Shown: positions 24,966 through 33,515 of the stretch, in pieces
How the letters are laid out: every line of letters starts with the position of its first letter
Numbering within the stretch: position 1 is the first letter of the stretch
Source of the DNA: Deltaproteobacteria bacterium
GTDB lineage: Bacteria > Desulfobacterota > Desulfuromonadia > Geobacterales > Pseudopelobacteraceae
Assembly (NCBI GenBank): GCA_021850095.1
Contig: JAJZRX010000034.1
Location: 1 to 33,545 of the forward strand
Direction: 5' to 3'
Length of the DNA stretch: 33,545 bases
Notes under the pieces: model-generated
Databases searched by the model: none
Told to the model about the DNA's origin: nothing
Seen by the model: only the letters and a program-made list of their open reading frames with translations
Made by a program: the position numbers and the translations under genes

Positions 24966-27731
24966 ATGGGTAAGATCAGTGTGGGGACTTTGGCTAAGAA
25001 GCTGGGCGTTGAGCCCAAGGAAGCCATTGCCAAACTTAAAGAAATCGGTGTTGACGCAAAAACGGCCACTTCGCAGGTTGATGAAGATCTGGTCGTAAAA
25101 CTGACAGCACCTCAACCCAGGGAAAGTGGAACTGACGAGGTCAGGGTGGCTTCCAACATCATTCGTCGCCGCGCCAAAGTTGCGCCGGTTCTGGAAACGG
25201 TTGAAAACGCCGCTCCCGAAGCTGCCGCAGAACCCGTTGTCACCTCTTCGGTTCAGGTCGCTGCTCCCGAACCCGCTTCCGTACCGTCTCCGCCGGTGGC
25301 CGAAGCCGCTGCAGCCGCTCCGGTACAGGGGGCCGCATCGGCGCCCGATATTAAACCTCTTGCGGAGGTGAACGCCAAGGCGGAAACACCTGTCCCGGCA
25401 GAACCGTCCGAGACTGCGGCGGTTGCCGCCGCAAAGCCGGAGCTGGCTCCCGAACCGCAGAAGGCCGGGCCAAACCAGGCCAGAATTCTGGGCATGATCG
25501 AAATACCGGGTGTCACCAACCGCCCGACCAGGGTCGTTACCAAGGATTCCCCGGTTCAGCAGAGAACCGCTCCTCCCCGCCCCGCTTCGGATGCCCCGAG
25601 AAGGCCGGCACCAGCCGCCGATCAGAGAAGGCCGGCTGGTGCGGGCGCCTATGAGCAGAGACGGCCGGCATCTCCGACGCCGTCCGCTCCGGCCACAGAA
25701 CTGGACAGATCGCGTATGAAGCAGGTTCAGCTGGCTCCTGCGGCTCCTCCGGGCGGCGACAATCGCCGTGGTGTCAAGAAGGACGGCCCCGGTTATGGTG
25801 ATGCGGGCAAGGGGGCCAAGAAAGGCGCTCCGGCCAAGAAGAAAGACCAGCCGCGCAAAAACGAGATCCTTGAAAAACGTGAGCGCTCCTTTGATCCGGT
25901 ATACAAGGGTTCCAAGAAGCGTGGTGGTAAAGAGCGCGTTCCCGATACCAAGAAAACCGAGATCACCGTTCCCAAAGCCATCAAGCGCATCATCAAGATT
26001 TCGGAAAGCATTACCGTCGGCGAACTGGCAAAAAGATTGGGCATCAAGGCCAATGATCTGATCAAGTCACTGATGAAAATGGGCATGATGGTTACGATCA
26101 ATCATCCTCTGGATTATGATACGGCTGTCATTCTGGCGTCCGAGTACGATTATGAAGTTGAAAACGTGGCGGTTGATCTGGACGAGATTCTCGAGTCAAC
26201 GCCCGATGCCCCTGAAACACTGGTAAAGCGTCCCCCGGTCGTAACGATCATGGGCCACGTTGACCACGGTAAAACGTCGCTTCTGGATGCGATCCGCGAA
26301 GCCAATGTCATTGCCGGTGAAGCCGGCGGCATCACCCAGCATATCGGAGCGTACGACGTCGAGCTGAACGGTCGCAAGATCACCTTCCTGGATACGCCCG
26401 GCCACGAAGCTTTTACCGCCATGCGCGCCCGTGGAGCCAAGGTCACCGACATCGTTATTCTGGTCGTGGCAGCCGACGATGGCGTGATGCCCCAGACCCG
26501 CGAGGCCATCAACCATTCCAAAGCCGCCGGTGTTCCCATTATCGTTGCCATCAACAAGATCGACAAACCGGACGCCAAGCCCGAACGGGTAAAGCAGGAA
26601 CTGACCGAACAGGGTCTGGTCTGCTCCGAGTGGGGCGGTGACGTGACCATGGTGGAGGTTTCCGCCAAACAGCGTCTCAATCTGGAGGGTTTGCTGGAAA
26701 TGGTTCTGCTGCAGGCCGACCTGATGGAACTGACCGCCAACCCCGACAAGCCGGCCAAAGGCACGATTGTGGAAGGCAAGCTCGATAAGGGGCGCGGCCC
26801 GGTTGCAACGGTGCTGGTTCAGGAGGGAACGCTCAAAGCCGGCGATTACTGTGTGGTCGGCATCCATTCCGGCCGCGTTCGCGCCATGCAGAACGATCGC
26901 GGTGAGAAGGTTCTCGAAGCCGGACCTTCCATGCCGGTCGAATTGATCGGCCTTTCCGGAGTGCCGGATGCCGGTGATATCTTCGTTTCGATGAAGGACG
27001 AGAAGCAGGCCAAGGAAATTGCCACCCTGCGCCAGATCAAACAGCGTGAAGTCATCTTCGCCAAGCACACCAAGCTTTCTCTGGAAGATCTTTACAAGCG
27101 TATCCAGAGCGGCGAGGTCAAGGATCTCAATGTCATTGTCAAGGCCGATGTGCAGGGTTCGGTCGAGGCGGTCGGCGAGTCGCTGCGCAAGCTTTCCACC
27201 GATGCTGTCCGTCTGAATGTGATCCATTCGGCGGTCGGCGCGGTAACCGAAACCGATATCAATCTTGCGGCGGCATCCAACGCCATCGTTATCGGCTTCA
27301 ACGTCCGTCCCGAAGTCAAGGCCCAGCTGCACGCCGAGCGGGAAGGGGTTGATATCCGTCTTTACAGCATCATTTACGATGCGGTTGAAGATGTCAAAAA
27401 GGCGATGGAGGGTCTACTGGAGCCGACATTCAAGGAAAAATTCCTGGGCCGGGTCGAAGTGCGCGAAGTCTTTACGGTGCCCAAGGTCGGCAACGTGGCC
27501 GGCTGTTATGTTCAGGACGGCAAGATGCTGCGCAACGCCCAAGTTCGCCTGCTGCGCGACAACGTTGTGATCTACGAGGGCAAAATGTCATCCCTGCGCC
27601 GTTTCAAGGACGACGTCAAGGAAGTTGCATCCGGCTACGAATGCGGTATCGGCCTGGAGAATTACAATGATATCAAGCTGGGCGATATCATCGAAGCATT
27701 TGAAATGGAAAAAATAGCCACTAAATTATAG
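24966..27731 (+). CDS. infB: Translation initiation factor IF-2
   Basis: A 921-residue GTPase that brings fMet-tRNA to the 30S subunit and joins subunits. The order is: N-terminal IF2_N helices (1-50: [23 protein letters not shown], in part), a 280-residue Ala/Pro-rich disordered linker with three RRPA blocks near residues 210-235, a second IF2_N ([19 protein letters not shown]), then the G domain with GHVDHGKT (430-437), DTPGHEAF and NKIDKPDA, followed by domains II-IV. All nucleotide-binding motifs are intact. GGGAGG overlaps the end of the preceding gene. Confidence 0.97.
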   Translation: MGKISVGTLAKKLGVEPKEAIAKLKEIGVDAKTATSQVDEDLVVKLTAPQPRESGTDEVRVASNIIRRRAKVAPVLETVENAAPEAAAEPVVTSSVQVAAPEPASVPSPPVAEAAAAAPVQGAASAPDIKPLAEVNAKAETPVPAEPSETAAVAAAKPELAPEPQKAGPNQARILGMIEIPGVTNRPTRVVTKDSPVQQRTAPPRPASDAPRRPAPAADQRRPAGAGAYEQRRPASPTPSAPATELDRSRMKQVQLAPAAPPGGDNRRGVKKDGPGYGDAGKGAKKGAPAKKKDQPRKNEILEKRERSFDPVYKGSKKRGGKERVPDTKKTEITVPKAIKRIIKISESITVGELAKRLGIKANDLIKSLMKMGMMVTINHPLDYDTAVILASEYDYEVENVAVDLDEILESTPDAPETLVKRPPVVTIMGHVDHGKTSLLDAIREANVIAGEAGGITQHIGAYDVELNGRKITFLDTPGHEAFTAMRARGAKVTDIVILVVAADDGVMPQTREAINHSKAAGVPIIVAINKIDKPDAKPERVKQELTEQGLVCSEWGGDVTMVEVSAKQRLNLEGLLEMVLLQADLMELTANPDKPAKGTIVEGKLDKGRGPVATVLVQEGTLKAGDYCVVGIHSGRVRAMQNDRGEKVLEAGPSMPVELIGLSGVPDAGDIFVSMKDEKQAKEIATLRQIKQREVIFAKHTKLSLEDLYKRIQSGEVKDLNVIVKADVQGSVEAVGESLRKLSTDAVRLNVIHSAVGAVTETDINLAAASNAIVIGFNVRPEVKAQLHAEREGVDIRLYSIIYDAVEDVKKAMEGLLEPTFKEKFLGRVEVREVFTVPKVGNVAGCYVQDGKMLRNAQVRLLRDNVVIYEGKMSSLRRFKDDVKEVASGYECGIGLENYNDIKLGDIIEAFEMEKIATKL

Positions 27732-27733
27732 AG

Positions 27734-27793
27734 CTGGTACCAGGCGGGCCTGGGTGAAACATTTGCCCAGGTCTTTCCTGGCTCCCAGCCAGG
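27734..27793 (+). promoter_or_regulatory. Chain of hairpins in the infB-rbfA gap, masking the rbfA RBS
   Basis: The 71-bp gap is built from CCTGG/CCAGG units: CTGGTACCAG (27734-27743, palindrome), CCAGGC-GG-GCCTGG (27740-27753), CCTGGG (27749-27754) with CCCAGG (27766-27771), and CCTGGCT-CCC-AGCCAGG (27777-27793, 7-bp stem). The AGGA (27791-27794) that should serve rbfA lies mainly inside the last 3' arm. No U tract follows, so this is not a terminator; translational control or RNA processing is more likely. Confidence 0.6.
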
Positions 27794-27802
27794 ACTTACT
27801 AT

Positions 27803-28171
27803 ATGCACAAACGTTCCGACAAGGTCGCTGAGACCATCCATGAATTGATCTGCTCCATACTTTCCCGGGGTCTTAATGACCCGCGCATCGGCTTTGTAAC
27901 CATTACCGGTGTGGACGTTACCGACGATTTAAGCCTGGCCAAGATCTATTTCACCGTTATCGGCGAGGAAAAGGCCAAAAAAGAGAGCGAAGCCGGACTC
28001 AACAGCGCCAAAGGTTACATTCGCCGTGAGATCGGCAAGCACCTGACCATCCGCCATACCCCCGAACTGGTTTTCAAATACGATAACTCGCTGGATTACG
28101 GCAGGAAAATAGAATCTCTGCTCAAGGAGATACATACCGGGCATGACGGAAACAATTCAGAAGATCATTGA
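27803..28171 (+). CDS. rbfA: Ribosome-binding factor A
   Basis: A 122-residue KH-like protein needed for late 30S maturation and 16S 5'-end processing. It has the typical start RSDKVAETIHELICSIL, then NDPRIGFVTITGVDVTDDLSLAKIYF (in part) and KGYIRREIGKHLTIRHTPELVF (in part). Length fits. Its only nearby ribosome-binding site, AGGA, is folded into a 7-bp hairpin with the upstream sequence. It overlaps nrnA by 29 bases, so expression of the phosphoesterase is likely coupled. Confidence 0.95.
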   Translation: MHKRSDKVAETIHELICSILSRGLNDPRIGFVTITGVDVTDDLSLAKIYFTVIGEEKAKKESEAGLNSAKGYIRREIGKHLTIRHTPELVFKYDNSLDYGRKIESLLKEIHTGHDGNNSEDH

Positions 28172-29102
28172 TGTAATTCGAGGCAACTCCTCCTTTTTGT
28201 TGACCAGCCACGAAGGTCCGGACGGTGACGCCGTCGGCTCGACCCTGGCCCTGGCCTCATTTCTTCGTAAAATCGGTAAAGACGTTACGGTACACTTTCA
28301 GGATCCCATACCGGAGCTGTACGCCTTTCTGCCCGGTTGCGATTCCGTTCAGCCGCGGATTTCCGAACGTCCTTACGATGTCGCCTTTGTGCTGGACATC
28401 GGCGAATTACGACGGGCCGGAAAACATTTCTGCAGTTTCAAGCAGATCGGTATTCTGATCAACCTTGACCACCATCTCTCCTGCGATAATTTCGGCAATC
28501 ACAATCTGATCGACTCCACAGCGGCTGCAACCGGCGTGCTTGTCTATCGGATTATCAGCGCTTACGGTTATTCAATAGATCAGGAGACCGCGCTTTGCCT
28601 GTATGTCTCCATCATTACCGATACCGGTTCGTTCCGCTATTCCAACGCCAATAAAGAAGCCTTCACGGTTGCCGGCGAGATGATTGAGCTGGGGGTCAAT
28701 GCCTGGGATGTGGCTGAGCAGCTCTATGAAAACCAGCCCCGCAAGCGCCTGGAACTGCTGGGGCATTGCCTGCCCACGCTGGAAGTTATCAAGAACGGCC
28801 TGGCCGCCTCGGTCACCGTGACACTGGATATGTACGCCGCCACCAATGCCGATGCTGAACTGACTGATGGCTTCGTTAATTATCCCCGTTCGATTCACGG
28901 CGTCGAAGTGGCGATATTTTTCCGCCAGTTGGAAGAGCGTAAATTCAAGGTCGGTTTCAGATCAAAGGGCAAAGTCAACGTGGCCGCATTTTCGGCCGCG
29001 ATGGGGGGCGGCGGTCACCACAATGCTGCCGGATGCACGCTGGACGGGAGCCTGGAAGAGGTCAAGGCAACCGTTTACCAGGTTGTGGAAGCCAACCTTT
29101 GA
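28143..29102 (+). CDS. nrnA: DHH/DHHA1 phosphoesterase, NrnA-like nanoRNase
   Basis: A 319-residue enzyme of the DHH family that degrades short oligoribonucleotides and often also 3'-phosphoadenosine 5'-phosphate. Metal motifs in order: LTSHEGPDGDAVGS, VLDIGELRRAG, NLDHHLSCDNFG (the DHH motif), a later DTGSFRYSN, and the C-terminal DHHA1 loop GGGGHHNAAGC. Length matches NrnA. It overlaps rbfA by 29 bases; AAGGAG at 28125-28130 supports the start. It occurs between rbfA and truB in many deltaproteobacteria. Confidence 0.93.
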   Translation: MTETIQKIIDVIRGNSSFLLTSHEGPDGDAVGSTLALASFLRKIGKDVTVHFQDPIPELYAFLPGCDSVQPRISERPYDVAFVLDIGELRRAGKHFCSFKQIGILINLDHHLSCDNFGNHNLIDSTAAATGVLVYRIISAYGYSIDQETALCLYVSIITDTGSFRYSNANKEAFTVAGEMIELGVNAWDVAEQLYENQPRKRLELLGHCLPTLEVIKNGLAASVTVTLDMYAATNADAELTDGFVNYPRSIHGVEVAIFFRQLEERKFKVGFRSKGKVNVAAFSAAMGGGGHHNAAGCTLDGSLEEVKATVYQVVEANL

Positions 29103-30037
29103 TACACGGCTTCATAGTCATCGACAAACCGGCCGGCATCACCTCCCACGACGTTGTCAGCCGGGTGCGCCGGATAGCGGGCACCCGCCGGGTGGGGCAT
29201 ACCGGGACGCTTGACCCTTTTGCGACCGGCGTTCTGCCGATTGCCGTCAATGACGGTACCAAAACGATCCCGTTTCTGGACGAGGGGCTCAAGTGTTACG
29301 AAGCCCTGATGCAGCTGGGTCTTTCCACCGATACGCTTGACATCACCGGACAAGCGCTGTCGGAAGGTGATTACTCTTTAGTAACCGAGGACCTGCTGCG
29401 GGGAGCTTTCACCCGTTTCACCGGAACGATCAGTCAAACTCCCCCTATGTACTCCGCCATCAAGCAGAATGGCCAGCCGCTTTACAAACTGGCCCGTCAG
29501 GGGCAGCAGGTCGAGCGGGCCGCCCGACAGGTCGAGATCCATTCCCTGGAGCTGCTTTCTTTCTCCCCCCCCTATGTTTCACTGCGCGTGACCTGTTCGC
29601 GCGGCACCTATGTGCGGACTCTGGCCGACGACATCGGTGCCCTGCTGGGTTGCGGCGCCTGTCTGAAGGAGTTGCGCCGTACCGCCAGCGGTCCGTTTCA
29701 TCTGCGGAATTCGCTGACACTGGAGATGTTGGAAGATGTCTTCAGGGAAGGGTGTCCGGCAGATCGATTCATTACCCCTTACGAGGCGCTGGGACACCTG
29801 CCGGATCTGTCGTTGAAGCAAGCGGGGCTGACGAAAGTGCTGCACGGCCGATCACCTGAATGGAGCGAGGTCGAGTTAGGCCAGCAATCACGATCGAACC
29901 TGAATTCGGGACTGGTCAGACTTTCCCTGGGCGCAGAGCTTGTGGCGGTGGCGGAAATCAGGGGCGGTGCTGAACAGCTTCCGAAGATAACGCTCAAGCG
30001 TGTCTTCAGAACGGAACCGGACAATCGGTGTCCATAA
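29099..30037 (+). CDS. truB: tRNA pseudouridine55 synthase
   Basis: A 312-residue enzyme that makes pseudouridine 55 in the T-loop of tRNAs. From the TTG start at 29099 (overlapping the nrnA TGA) the protein reads MIHGFIVIDKPAGITSHDVV, and the catalytic Asp39 lies in GHTGTLDPFATGVLP. Other motifs are TGTISQTPPMYSAIKQNG, RVTCSRGTYVRTLADDIG and the C-terminal PUA-like part. The frame is open back to 29033, but the additional 22 residues are nrnA-derived noise. TTG overlap is the likely real start, with modest support. It is the last gene of the translation operon. Confidence 0.93.
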   Translation: MIHGFIVIDKPAGITSHDVVSRVRRIAGTRRVGHTGTLDPFATGVLPIAVNDGTKTIPFLDEGLKCYEALMQLGLSTDTLDITGQALSEGDYSLVTEDLLRGAFTRFTGTISQTPPMYSAIKQNGQPLYKLARQGQQVERAARQVEIHSLELLSFSPPYVSLRVTCSRGTYVRTLADDIGALLGCGACLKELRRTASGPFHLRNSLTLEMLEDVFREGCPADRFITPYEALGHLPDLSLKQAGLTKVLHGRSPEWSEVELGQQSRSNLNSGLVRLSLGAELVAVAEIRGGAEQLPKITLKRVFRTEPDNRCP

Positions 30038-30102
30038 ATACTCTTTACTATCCTGACACACTTATCCGGTTTATCCTGGCTCGGAAATCTGCCCGGGCCG
30101 TT

Positions 30103-30366
30103 TCACTCTCTGCCCAGCTTGTTCTCAAGCCGTTCGATGACTTCAGCGACGGTGCCTTCCCGATCTTCCCCGTGAACCGTGAAATACAAGAATTGTCCGG
30201 TATGGCTTGACCAGTACAGATCCTCCACCGGGAGCGGCTCGAGCAACGATTCGATCTGCTCATAGGAGATGAACGGGTCACCGTCCGGCCATTTTCGGTC
30301 GAGTTTGGCCTGCTGGGCATTCGTCAGGGGTATCCGGTAGGTTATGGAGTGGATTTCGGCTTTCAT
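30103..30366 (-). CDS. 87-residue conserved-looking protein of unknown function
   Basis: A small soluble protein (87 residues) I cannot name. It has no signal peptide or membrane helix; it is rich in charged residues and predicted alpha/beta (IHSITYRIPLTNAQQAKL, DPFISYEQIESLLEPLP, LYWSSHTGQFLYFTVHGE, EVIERLENKLGRE). AGGA upstream of the ATG supports the start. It is the last gene after the radical SAM and PagL-like genes on the minus strand, 8 bp beyond the latter, so the three form one transcript. It converges with truB across a 65-bp gap, where I see no terminator hairpin. Confidence 0.7.
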   Translation of the reverse strand: MKAEIHSITYRIPLTNAQQAKLDRKWPDGDPFISYEQIESLLEPLPVEDLYWSSHTGQFLYFTVHGEDREGTVAEVIERLENKLGRE

Positions 30367-30374
30367 ACGTCCTG

Positions 30375-30968
30375 TTAGCGCAAAAGCGAGATGCCCAGCA
30401 AAAACTTGCTGGAATTGAGCGGTTCGTTGGGTGAGGCGGTGTCGGCGTTGGAGATGTGATGATAGCGGTATTCAGCGGTCAGCGCCAGATCCTTGCGGAT
30501 CAGGTACTGCAGGCCGCTGCCCCCCTGGTAGGAAAAATCGAGCCGAGATCCCATGCTCGGCAGCCCCAGATCGACAAAGAGCACCCCGCCGCCGGCGAAG
30601 ACGTAGGGTGCCAGATCCCCCAGGCTGGTGAATTTCCAGCTTCCCAGCAGGTAACCGCCGGCCATGGAGCGCCCCCCCTGATCAACCGCCAGATGAAAAG
30701 GGACTTCCATCAGCAGCTCGTGGCGTCCCTGATACCAGCTGCCTCGTCCGAGTTCGTCGGAAAGAAAATAGCCGTAACGGGCGATCAGATCCCAGGTCTG
30801 AACCTGTGTCCTGGTGGCGCCGAAATTGCGATGGGTGATGCCGTAGCCAGTTAGGAGCGCCATTTCGCTCCTGGCGTTGGTGAATCCTTCGGCGCAAACG
30901 CTTGTCGCCGTCAAGAGTAGAAGCAGTGCAATGCACAGCGACGTTTGTACTGATAGTGAAAACTTCAT
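30375..30968 (-). CDS. PagL-like lipid A 3-O-deacylase (outer-membrane barrel)
   Basis: A 197-residue outer-membrane protein. The signal peptide ends near residue 26 (SVCA-EG). Amphipathic strands follow, and the C-terminus ends in SKFLLGISLLR. The signature YRYHHISNAD has the catalytic pair His171 and Ser173, with a following acidic residue (Glu182 candidate) where PagL uses Glu; the spacing is shorter than in Pseudomonas PagL. The family removes the 3-O acyl chain of lipid A. The start at 30968 is fixed by AAGGAG; a longer in-frame ATG at 30983 overlaps the upstream gene. It follows the radical SAM gene by 8 bp. Confidence 0.82.
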   Translation of the reverse strand: MKFSLSVQTSLCIALLLLLTATSVCAEGFTNARSEMALLTGYGITHRNFGATRTQVQTWDLIARYGYFLSDELGRGSWYQGRHELLMEVPFHLAVDQGGRSMAGGYLLGSWKFTSLGDLAPYVFAGGGVLFVDLGLPSMGSRLDFSYQGGSGLQYLIRKDLALTAEYRYHHISNADTASPNEPLNSSKFLLGISLLR

Positions 30969-30976
30969 GGGGCTCC

Positions 30977-32395
30977 TTACCATTTCTGTTTGATTTCAAA
31001 GGCCAGTATTTCCGGCAGGTGGCGCAGGAATTTCAGGATGCTGCGCGGCGACCTCCAGAGCATGCGGGTGTACCCCCAGTGAATGCGGGGGCGGTGGTAA
31101 AAACGGCGGATAAATTCATCGTACAGCTTTTCCAGCTGCGCTTTGGTCATGCCGTGCGGTACGAATACGAAATTCATGCAGTTCATAAGGGGCCAGTTTT
31201 CGTCGAACTCCCCCTGTTCGCGGATGGTTTTGTAAACCGGTGCGCCGGGGAAGGGGGTGAACTTGGTGACGTTGATCTCTTCCAGCGGCAGTGACAGGGC
31301 ATACTCGATCGTGCGCCGGATGGCGGCTTCGTCCTCGCCCGGCAGACCGATCATGAAGAGCCCCTTGACCCGCATCCCGGCTTCCTTGACCATCTGCAGC
31401 TTGCGCCCGACCTCGTCCAGTCCGAAAAATTTGCGGTGCTTCCTGACAACGTCCGGGTCGCCCGACTCAATCCCGAAATTGACCTGCCAGCAGCCCGAAT
31501 CTTTCAGTAATGTCAGCAGCTCCTGATCCACATGCTCCAGGCGGGCGATGCAGTTATAGGTCACCCGGAGCTGTTTTTGTTTTTTCAATTCGCAAAAACG
31601 CTTGACCCGCTGACGGTCAAAGGTGAACAGGTCGTCATAGAAGAAAACGTGGCGTATGCCGTAGGTCCGGTTGAGCATGGCAACGTGCTCGATGATGTAT
31701 TCGGGCGAATTGAAGCGGAAGCCGCGTGCAAAAACGGAACGGTCGCAGTACGAGCAGCTGTACGGGCAGCCCCGGCTGGAGATGATGCTGGTGTTGGGAG
31801 CCGTCGGAAAACTGAAGAGCGGCAAGGTGTAGCGCTTGGGAAACTCAGGCAGCAGATGGTAGGCGGGAAAGGGGAGGCAGTCCAGGTCGGCGATCAGCTC
31901 GCGCTGAACCGTCAGCGTTCCGACCCCGTCTTTGCGATAGGCGATGCCGGGGATGCCGTCCACATTCCTGGCACCGCTGTGGGCCAGCTCCAGCATGGTC
32001 TGCTCGCCTTCGCCGATGACGAGATAATCGATAGCCGGGTATGAATCCAGCAGAGGCGCGCCGATGGTGCAGGCGTGGGCTCCGCCGACGACCGTGAAAA
32101 TATCGGGACGGCGCTGTTTGATCAGTTCAGCAACCCGGTAGCCTTCCGTAAACGATGAAGTGGTGCATGAAAAACCGACTATATCCGGTTGCTTGGTAAG
32201 TATATTTTCAACCACAGCTTCAGGCGGGGCCGGATCTGCGTAGCAGTCGATGATCTCGACCGCTATCCCGTTCTGCTCCAGCACGGCGGCGATGCTCATG
32301 ATCCCCAGCGGCGGCATCAGGTTGAAGATCGTGGTGATGTCCTGCCGGCCGGGCAGGAAGTTGCTGCCGTAGGGGTGAACGAACAGCACTTTCAC
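30977..32395 (-). CDS. B12-binding radical SAM enzyme (BchE-type, unknown substrate)
   Basis: A 472-residue enzyme from the GTG at 32395 (GGGAGG eight bases upstream). The N-terminal cobalamin-binding domain covers about 1-150 (VKVLFVHPYG, GIMSIAAVLEQNGIAVEIID, VVGGAHA, VIGEGE). The radical SAM domain carries the cluster motif SRGCPYSCSYCDRS, with Cys210, Cys214 and Cys217. The C-terminus resembles BchE/HpnJ-like members (FTPFPGAPVYKTIREQG, FIRRFYHRPRIHWGYTRML). Enzymes of this class methylate or rearrange lipids, hopanoids, tetrapyrroles or antibiotics; the substrate cannot be told. A 17-codon ORF overlaps its start, and a lipid A deacylase follows. Confidence 0.88.
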   Translation of the reverse strand: MKVLFVHPYGSNFLPGRQDITTIFNLMPPLGIMSIAAVLEQNGIAVEIIDCYADPAPPEAVVENILTKQPDIVGFSCTTSSFTEGYRVAELIKQRRPDIFTVVGGAHACTIGAPLLDSYPAIDYLVIGEGEQTMLELAHSGARNVDGIPGIAYRKDGVGTLTVQRELIADLDCLPFPAYHLLPEFPKRYTLPLFSFPTAPNTSIISSRGCPYSCSYCDRSVFARGFRFNSPEYIIEHVAMLNRTYGIRHVFFYDDLFTFDRQRVKRFCELKKQKQLRVTYNCIARLEHVDQELLTLLKDSGCWQVNFGIESGDPDVVRKHRKFFGLDEVGRKLQMVKEAGMRVKGLFMIGLPGEDEAAIRRTIEYALSLPLEEINVTKFTPFPGAPVYKTIREQGEFDENWPLMNCMNFVFVPHGMTKAQLEKLYDEFIRRFYHRPRIHWGYTRMLWRSPRSILKFLRHLPEILAFEIKQKW

Positions 32396-32445
32396 AGAAC
32401 GACCTCCCGCACGGCCTTGGTTCTGTTCTTGCGAAGATGAGGCAT
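32392..32445 (-). CDS. 17-codon upstream ORF overlapping the radical SAM start
   Basis: On the minus strand, AAGGAG (32456-32451) followed five bases later by ATG encodes MPHLRKNRTKAVREVVL, and its TGA overlaps the GTG of the radical SAM gene (GTGA). The ribosome-binding site is better than that of the enzyme. The peptide is basic, without signal features. It is either a coupling leader peptide or a small protein of its own. Confidence 0.4.
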   Translation of the reverse strand: MPHLRKNRTKAVREVVL

Positions 32446-32544
32446 GTACACTCCTTGAGGCGTCAGTGGGCATTTTTACAGAAAGTTGGTGTCATTGCCA
32501 GCGTTATCTTGCTGACAGCCAGGGTAATTCCGTTGGCATATCTG

Positions 32545-32573
32545 TTGACAAGCTCGATTCCGTAAGGGATTAT
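32545..32573 (+). promoter_or_regulatory. Putative mutM promoter, possibly leaderless
   Basis: TTGACA (32545-32550) and GATTAT (32568-32573), 17 bp apart; transcription would start at about 32580-32581, right at the ATG of mutM. A weak ribosome-binding site AAGGGA (32564-32569) would then lie upstream of the transcript, so either the message is leaderless or an earlier promoter is used. Confidence 0.45.
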
Positions 32574-32580
32574 AGCGCAT

Positions 32581-33402
32581 ATGCCCGAGCTTCCCGAAGT
32601 TGAAAGTGTCCTCTGCTCCCTGCGTGATGCCGTTCCGGCGTTGCCGGGACGCGTGGTTAATCGCGTCACCGTTCTTTGGGACGGCCTCCTCTCAAATCTC
32701 TCGACCGAACAGTTTCATGACGGGTTGAAAGGCATGACCTTTTCGGCTATCCGTCGTCATGGAAAATACCTGATCTTCGCGCTGCGTAAAAACGGAGCGG
32801 GCTGCAGGGAATCGTTTCTGATAGTTCATCTGCGCATGACCGGCAGGCTGTATCTCGTACCCAGCCGGCAGGCCGTCGAACGGCATACCCGCATGACGCT
32901 GTGGCTTGACGAAGATCTGGCGCTTCGCTTTGACGATCCGCGAAAATTCGGCCGGATCTGGCTGGTCGCCGATCCCGATCAGGTACTGAACGGGCTTGGT
33001 CCCGATGCCCTGACCGTTACTCGTGATGTTTTCATGGCACGAATATCAGCAACACGCCGTCAGATCAAACCGCTGCTACTGGATCAGTCTTTTCTGGCCG
33101 GTGTCGGCAATATCTATGCTGACGAGAGCCTTTTCAGGGCCGGCATTCATCCGCTGACTCCCGTCAGTCTGCTTTCGGAGCGTGATCTCGAATGCCTGCA
33201 TGGTGCTGTTATCGAGGTTTTGTCGGAAGCGGTCGAGGCACACGGGGCCAATATCGATGGAGTGTTCAAAGAAGGCGGATTCATTGTCAGTGTTTATGGA
33301 CGGGCCGGCAAGCCTTGTTTCCGCTGCGGCTCAACTATCGTCAAAATCAGGGTTGCCCAGCGCGGCACGCATCTTTGCCCGGTCTGCCAACCATCTGTCT
33401 GA
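32581..33402 (+). CDS. mutM: Formamidopyrimidine-DNA glycosylase (Fpg/MutM)
   Basis: A 273-residue bifunctional glycosylase/AP lyase that removes 8-oxoguanine and FaPy bases. The N-terminal PELPEVE gives the catalytic Pro (after Met removal) and Glu; RRHGKYLIF carries the lysine; FLIVHLRMTGRLY, DPRKFGRIWL and FLAGVGNIYADESLFRAGIHP (in part) are family motifs, and the C-terminal zinc finger has CFRC and CPVC. Complete and of normal length. It is divergent from the radical SAM gene. Just downstream an IS1595-like element begins. Confidence 0.96.
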   Translation: MPELPEVESVLCSLRDAVPALPGRVVNRVTVLWDGLLSNLSTEQFHDGLKGMTFSAIRRHGKYLIFALRKNGAGCRESFLIVHLRMTGRLYLVPSRQAVERHTRMTLWLDEDLALRFDDPRKFGRIWLVADPDQVLNGLGPDALTVTRDVFMARISATRRQIKPLLLDQSFLAGVGNIYADESLFRAGIHPLTPVSLLSERDLECLHGAVIEVLSEAVEAHGANIDGVFKEGGFIVSVYGRAGKPCFRCGSTIVKIRVAQRGTHLCPVCQPSV

Positions 33403-33515
33403 ATCCGCTCATGGCCGTTCCTGATTAGCGTTATTCTTCCGCTGTAAGCGATGTGGACTTATTCTGTCCCATCAGTATGTTACGCTCCATGGCAACTACC
33501 TTTGAGGAGATTGCC

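Noticed and set aside
25596..25680. Three RRPA blocks in the IF-2 linker considered as a tandem repeat element
   Set aside because: Low-complexity Ala/Pro/Arg linkers are normal in IF-2; the DNA units are not evenly spaced.
26196..27332. A 378-codon frame opposite infB
   Set aside because: Antisense to the IF-2 G domain; composition mirrors the sense gene.
29033..29098. N-terminal extension of TruB from an ATG within nrnA
   Set aside because: These 22 residues are in the wrong frame of nrnA sequence; homologous TruB proteins begin near the IHGFIVIDKP segment.
29565..29572. Run of eight C in truB considered as phase-variation tract
   Set aside because: It lies within the catalytic domain of an essential-type housekeeping enzyme, and runs of this length recur in the window without pattern.
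30038..30102. Search for a terminator between converging truB and the 87-residue gene
   Set aside because: No stem with a U tract was found; termination may be Rho-dependent.
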